The notes under the pieces are model-generated. The model made no database searches and was not told where the DNA came from. It saw only the letters and a list, made by a program, of their open reading frames with translations. A program made the translations under genes and the position numbers. Positions 61,907 to 64,000 of a DNA stretch of 64,000 nt are shown in pieces. The number at the start of each line of letters is the position of its first letter. Position 1 is the stretch's first letter. Where the stretch lies: positions 1 through 64,000 of the forward strand of contig NZ_JAHBDQ010000071.1 of the NCBI RefSeq assembly GCF_019956555.1. Direction: 5' to 3'. This stretch comes from Pseudomonas sp. A-RE-19. Its GTDB lineage: Bacteria > Pseudomonadota > Gammaproteobacteria > Pseudomonadales > Pseudomonadaceae.

Positions 61907-62686
61907 TTAGATCGTCAGCGTCCAGTCGTAGTCCACGATCAGCGGTGCGTGCTGCGAGAACCGTGGCTGACGCGGCAGGCGTGCGCTGCGTACGAAGCGG
62001 CGCAGGCCAGGGGTCAGCAACTGGTAGTCGAAACGCCAGCCCAGATTGAGCATCTCGGCCTGTTCGTTGTCCGGCCACCAGCTGTACTGGTCGCCTTCAC
62101 GGCTGACTTCACGCAGGGCATCGACATAACCCATGTTGCCGACAATCTCGTCCATCCAGGCACGCTCAGGCGCCAGGAAGCCCGGGGATTGCTGGCTGTC
62201 GCGCCAGTTCTTGATATCCAGCTTCTGTTGCGCCACGTACAGCGAGCCACAATAAATGTACTCGCGACGTTTGCGTCGCTGTTTATCCAGATAACGGGCG
62301 AAGTCGTCCATTAGCTTGAACTTCTGGTTCAAATCTTCATCGCCGTTCTGCCCCGAAGGGAGCAGTAAGGTCGCGATGCTGACCTTGTCGAAATCGGCTT
62401 GCAGGTAACGCCCGTAGCGGTCGGCCGTCTCGAAGCCGAGACCGCTGATGACTGCCTTCGGTTGCAACCGCGAGTACAAAGCCACGCCACCTTGGGCGGG
62501 AACTTCGGCTTCGCAGGCATAAAGGAAGTAGCCATCCAGTTGGAAGGCTGGATCGTCCAGTTCAAAGGCGGAGGCGCGGGTGTCCTGCAGGCAGATGACG
62601 TCGGCATTCTGTGCTTGCAGCCAACTGAGCAAACCACGCTCGACTGCAGCCTGAATACCATTGACGTTCACACTGATGATCCGCAT
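61907..62686 (-). CDS. crc: catabolite repression control protein Crc
   Basis: A 259-residue protein of the exonuclease III-like (EEP) fold that acts with Hfq to repress translation of catabolic mRNAs. It lacks nuclease chemistry, and the catalytic motifs are altered: LQDTRAS for the usual LQET, GSLYVA for GDFN-type, and SQHAPLIVDYD for SDHxP. Length and sequence match Pseudomonas Crc. The ATG at 62686 (MRIISVNVNG) is chosen over an in-frame upstream start. It is divergent from pyrE. Confidence 0.96.
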   Translation of the reverse strand: MRIISVNVNGIQAAVERGLLSWLQAQNADVICLQDTRASAFELDDPAFQLDGYFLYACEAEVPAQGGVALYSRLQPKAVISGLGFETADRYGRYLQADFDKVSIATLLLPSGQNGDEDLNQKFKLMDDFARYLDKQRRKRREYIYCGSLYVAQQKLDIKNWRDSQQSPGFLAPERAWMDEIVGNMGYVDALREVSREGDQYSWWPDNEQAEMLNLGWRFDYQLLTPGLRRFVRSARLPRQPRFSQHAPLIVDYDWTLTI

Positions 62687-62768
62687 AAGTGGCCCCAAAA
62701 ATCGCGTGCGGGTATGATACACGGCGTCTACCTAATTAGCTAAATCCGTGGTATTTGGGGTTTTTTTC

Positions 62769-63413
62769 ATGCAAGCGTATCAGCGCGACTTCATTCGTTT
62801 TGCCATTGATCGTGGCGTTTTGCGCTTCGGTGAGTTCACCCTGAAGTCCGGACGCACCAGTCCTTACTTCTTCAATGCCGGCCTGTTCAACTCGGGTTCC
62901 GCCCTGGCGCAGCTGGGGCGTTTCTACGCGGCAGCCATCGTCGAGAGCGGTATTTCGTTCGACGTGCTGTTCGGCCCGGCCTACAAAGGTATCCCGCTGG
63001 CAGCGACCACTGCGGTGGCGCTGGCCGAACATCATGGCCGTGATCTGCCATGGTGCTTCAACCGCAAGGAAGCCAAGGCCCACGGCGAAGGCGGCAGCCT
63101 GGTCGGCGCGCCATTGACCGGCGACGTGCTGATCATCGACGACGTGATCACCGCAGGCACCGCCATCCGTGAAGTGATGCAGATCATCGCTTCCCAGGAC
63201 GGCGCCAAGGCCAAGGGCGTGTTGATCGCCCTGAATCGTCAGGAGCGCGGCAACGGCGAATTGTCGGCCATCCAGGAAGTGGAGCGCGATTTCGGGATTC
63301 CGGTGATCAGCATTGTTTCGCTGAACCAGGTGCTCGAGTTCCTGGCGGATGATCCGCAGCTCAAGCAGCATTTGCCAGCCGTAGAAGCGTACCGCGCCCA
63401 GTACGGCGTCTAA
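62769..63413 (+). CDS. pyrE: orotate phosphoribosyltransferase
   Basis: A 214-residue pyrimidine-synthesis enzyme (orotate + PRPP to OMP). The PRPP-binding motif VLIIDDVITAGTA lies near residue 120, with GPAYKGIPLAA and FNRKEAKAHGEGG also present. The ATG at 62769 follows TTTGGGGTTTTTTTC; an upstream GTG is not needed. Confidence 0.97.
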   Translation: MQAYQRDFIRFAIDRGVLRFGEFTLKSGRTSPYFFNAGLFNSGSALAQLGRFYAAAIVESGISFDVLFGPAYKGIPLAATTAVALAEHHGRDLPWCFNRKEAKAHGEGGSLVGAPLTGDVLIIDDVITAGTAIREVMQIIASQDGAKAKGVLIALNRQERGNGELSAIQEVERDFGIPVISIVSLNQVLEFLADDPQLKQHLPAVEAYRAQYGV

Positions 63414-63420
63414 CGCTGAC

Positions 63421-63512
63421 CTGTAGGAGCGAGGCTTGCCCGCGAAGGCGTCGTCACATTCAGCAATGATGGGACTGTCAGATCGCTTTCGCGGGCAAGC
63501 CTCGCTCCTACA
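63421..63512. repeat. BIME-type REP pair
   Basis: CTGTAGGAGCGAGGCTTGCC and its inverted partner with a 44-bp spacer, right after pyrE. Same arm type as 45048-45111. Confidence 0.9.
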
Positions 63513-63530
63513 AGGGAGTGCGCAGGCAAA

Positions 63531-63567
63531 AAAAGACCCCGCTCAGCCAAGCTGAGCGGGGTCTTTT
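63531..63567. terminator. bidirectional terminator between pyrE and argB
   Basis: AAAAGACCCCGCTCAGC, loop CAA, GCTGAGCGGGGTCTTTT: a perfect 17-bp stem with A and T tracts, between convergent genes. Confidence 0.95.
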
Positions 63568-63579
63568 TGTTTGTGTTGC

Positions 63580-64000
63580 TTAGTGACGCTTGCGGTTGCT
63601 GATCAAGGTACCCACACCGGTGTCGGTGAAGATTTCCAGCAGAATCGCATTCGGCACCCGACCATCGATGATCAGCGAGCTGCCCACGCCGCCTTGTACC
63701 GCTTCCAGCGCGCAACGAATCTTCGGCAGCATGCCACCGTAGATGGTGCCGTCGGCGATCAGCTCGTCGACTTGCTGGGTGCTCAGGCCGGTCAGAACCT
63801 TGCCGGTCTTGTCCATCAGGCCGGCGATGTTGGTCAGCAGCATCAGCTTTTCAGCCTTCAGCGCTTCGGCCACTTTACCGGCCACCAGGTCGGCGTTGAT
63901 GTTGTACGACTCGCCGTTGGCGCCGACACCGATTGGCGCGATCACCGGGATGAAGTCGCCTTTGACCAGCAGGTTCAGCAGGTCGGTGTTGATGCCGACT
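63580..64000 (-). CDS. argB: acetylglutamate kinase (3' part; 5' end outside window)
   Basis: The C-terminal 139 or so residues of N-acetylglutamate kinase of arginine synthesis. Visible: LLVKGDFIPVIAPIGVGANGESYNINADLVAGKVAEAL (read in two parts), KLMLLTNIAGLMDKTG and GGMLPKIRCALEAVQGG. The gene continues past the right edge of the window. Confidence 0.95.
   Translation of the reverse strand, partial: VGINTDLLNLLVKGDFIPVIAPIGVGANGESYNINADLVAGKVAEALKAEKLMLLTNIAGLMDKTGKVLTGLSTQQVDELIADGTIYGGMLPKIRCALEAVQGGVGSSLIIDGRVPNAILLEIFTDTGVGTLISNRKRH

Overview
The window is chromosomal DNA of a Pseudomonas, most likely of the P. fluorescens species complex. The evidence is the high-GC codon usage, the gene order phoR-phoB / ubiA-ubiC / rubA-rubB / hupA / recG-oxyR / tonB-exbD-exbB / ridA-spoT-rpoZ-gmk-yicC / rph / crc / pyrE / argB, the many Pseudomonas REP/BIME palindromes ending in GGGAGCGAG or TAGGAGCGAGG, a levansucrase gene and the Crc protein. 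Gene order on both flanks matches, from memory, the PA5323-PA5361 region of P. aeruginosa and PP_5290-PP_5320 of P. putida.

Layout. Positions 1-7.8 kb are backbone: a CNNM/CorC membrane protein, the PhoB-PhoR phosphate two-component system with a Pho box, a Met/His-rich secreted protein, UbiA-UbiC, rubredoxin and its reductase, and an HU protein. Positions 8.0-9.5 kb carry a GH68 levansucrase with a visible sigma-70 promoter and nested palindromes. Positions 9.5-11.0 kb are a graveyard of gene fragments, including a DUF6124-like remnant, a frameshifted secreted-protein relic and a strong sigma-54-type promoter sequence. Positions 11.0-42.0 kb are a complete H2-type (PAO1 H2-like) type VI secretion locus in one direction: tssABCE, then an inserted PAAR-effector-immunity module, then tssFGH, sfa, a small lipoprotein (orfX), fha, tssJKLM, a PP2C phosphatase and Ser/Thr kinase pair, vgrG, a large cell-wall-degrading effector, and several exported candidate immunity proteins. 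One of these contains a lysozyme-inhibitor (LprI) domain followed by Sel1-type repeats. No hcp gene is present. Positions 42.1-46.8 kb hold a DUF6124 gene with an elaborate structured leader, an SCP2-like gene, and a pair of delta-60-repeat beta-propeller proteins that look like a tandem duplication with a decayed SCP2 copy between them. Positions 46.9-64 kb return to backbone: YbaK-HDOD protein, recG, oxyR, exbB-exbD-tonB, an SDR epimerase, a lipoprotein, ridA, spoT, rpoZ, gmk, yicC, rph, a DUF4870 protein, crc, pyrE and the 3' part of argB.

How it works together. The T6SS genes encode the baseplate, sheath, membrane complex, recycling ATPase and a phosphorylation switch (kinase, phosphatase, FHA protein). 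The locus also carries its own sigma-54 enhancer-binding activator. Two toxin modules ride on it: PAAR plus a DUF6402-type protein, and VgrG plus an M23/SH3/GH19-like peptidoglycan hydrolase. Codon usage changes abruptly near the 3' ends of both the PAAR gene and vgrG, which suggests the cargo modules were exchanged by recombination in the carrier genes. Related DUF6124 sequences in the same orientation bracket the T6SS island, and a putative 130-nt multistem RNA precedes the intact copy. These are the two least explained signals here.
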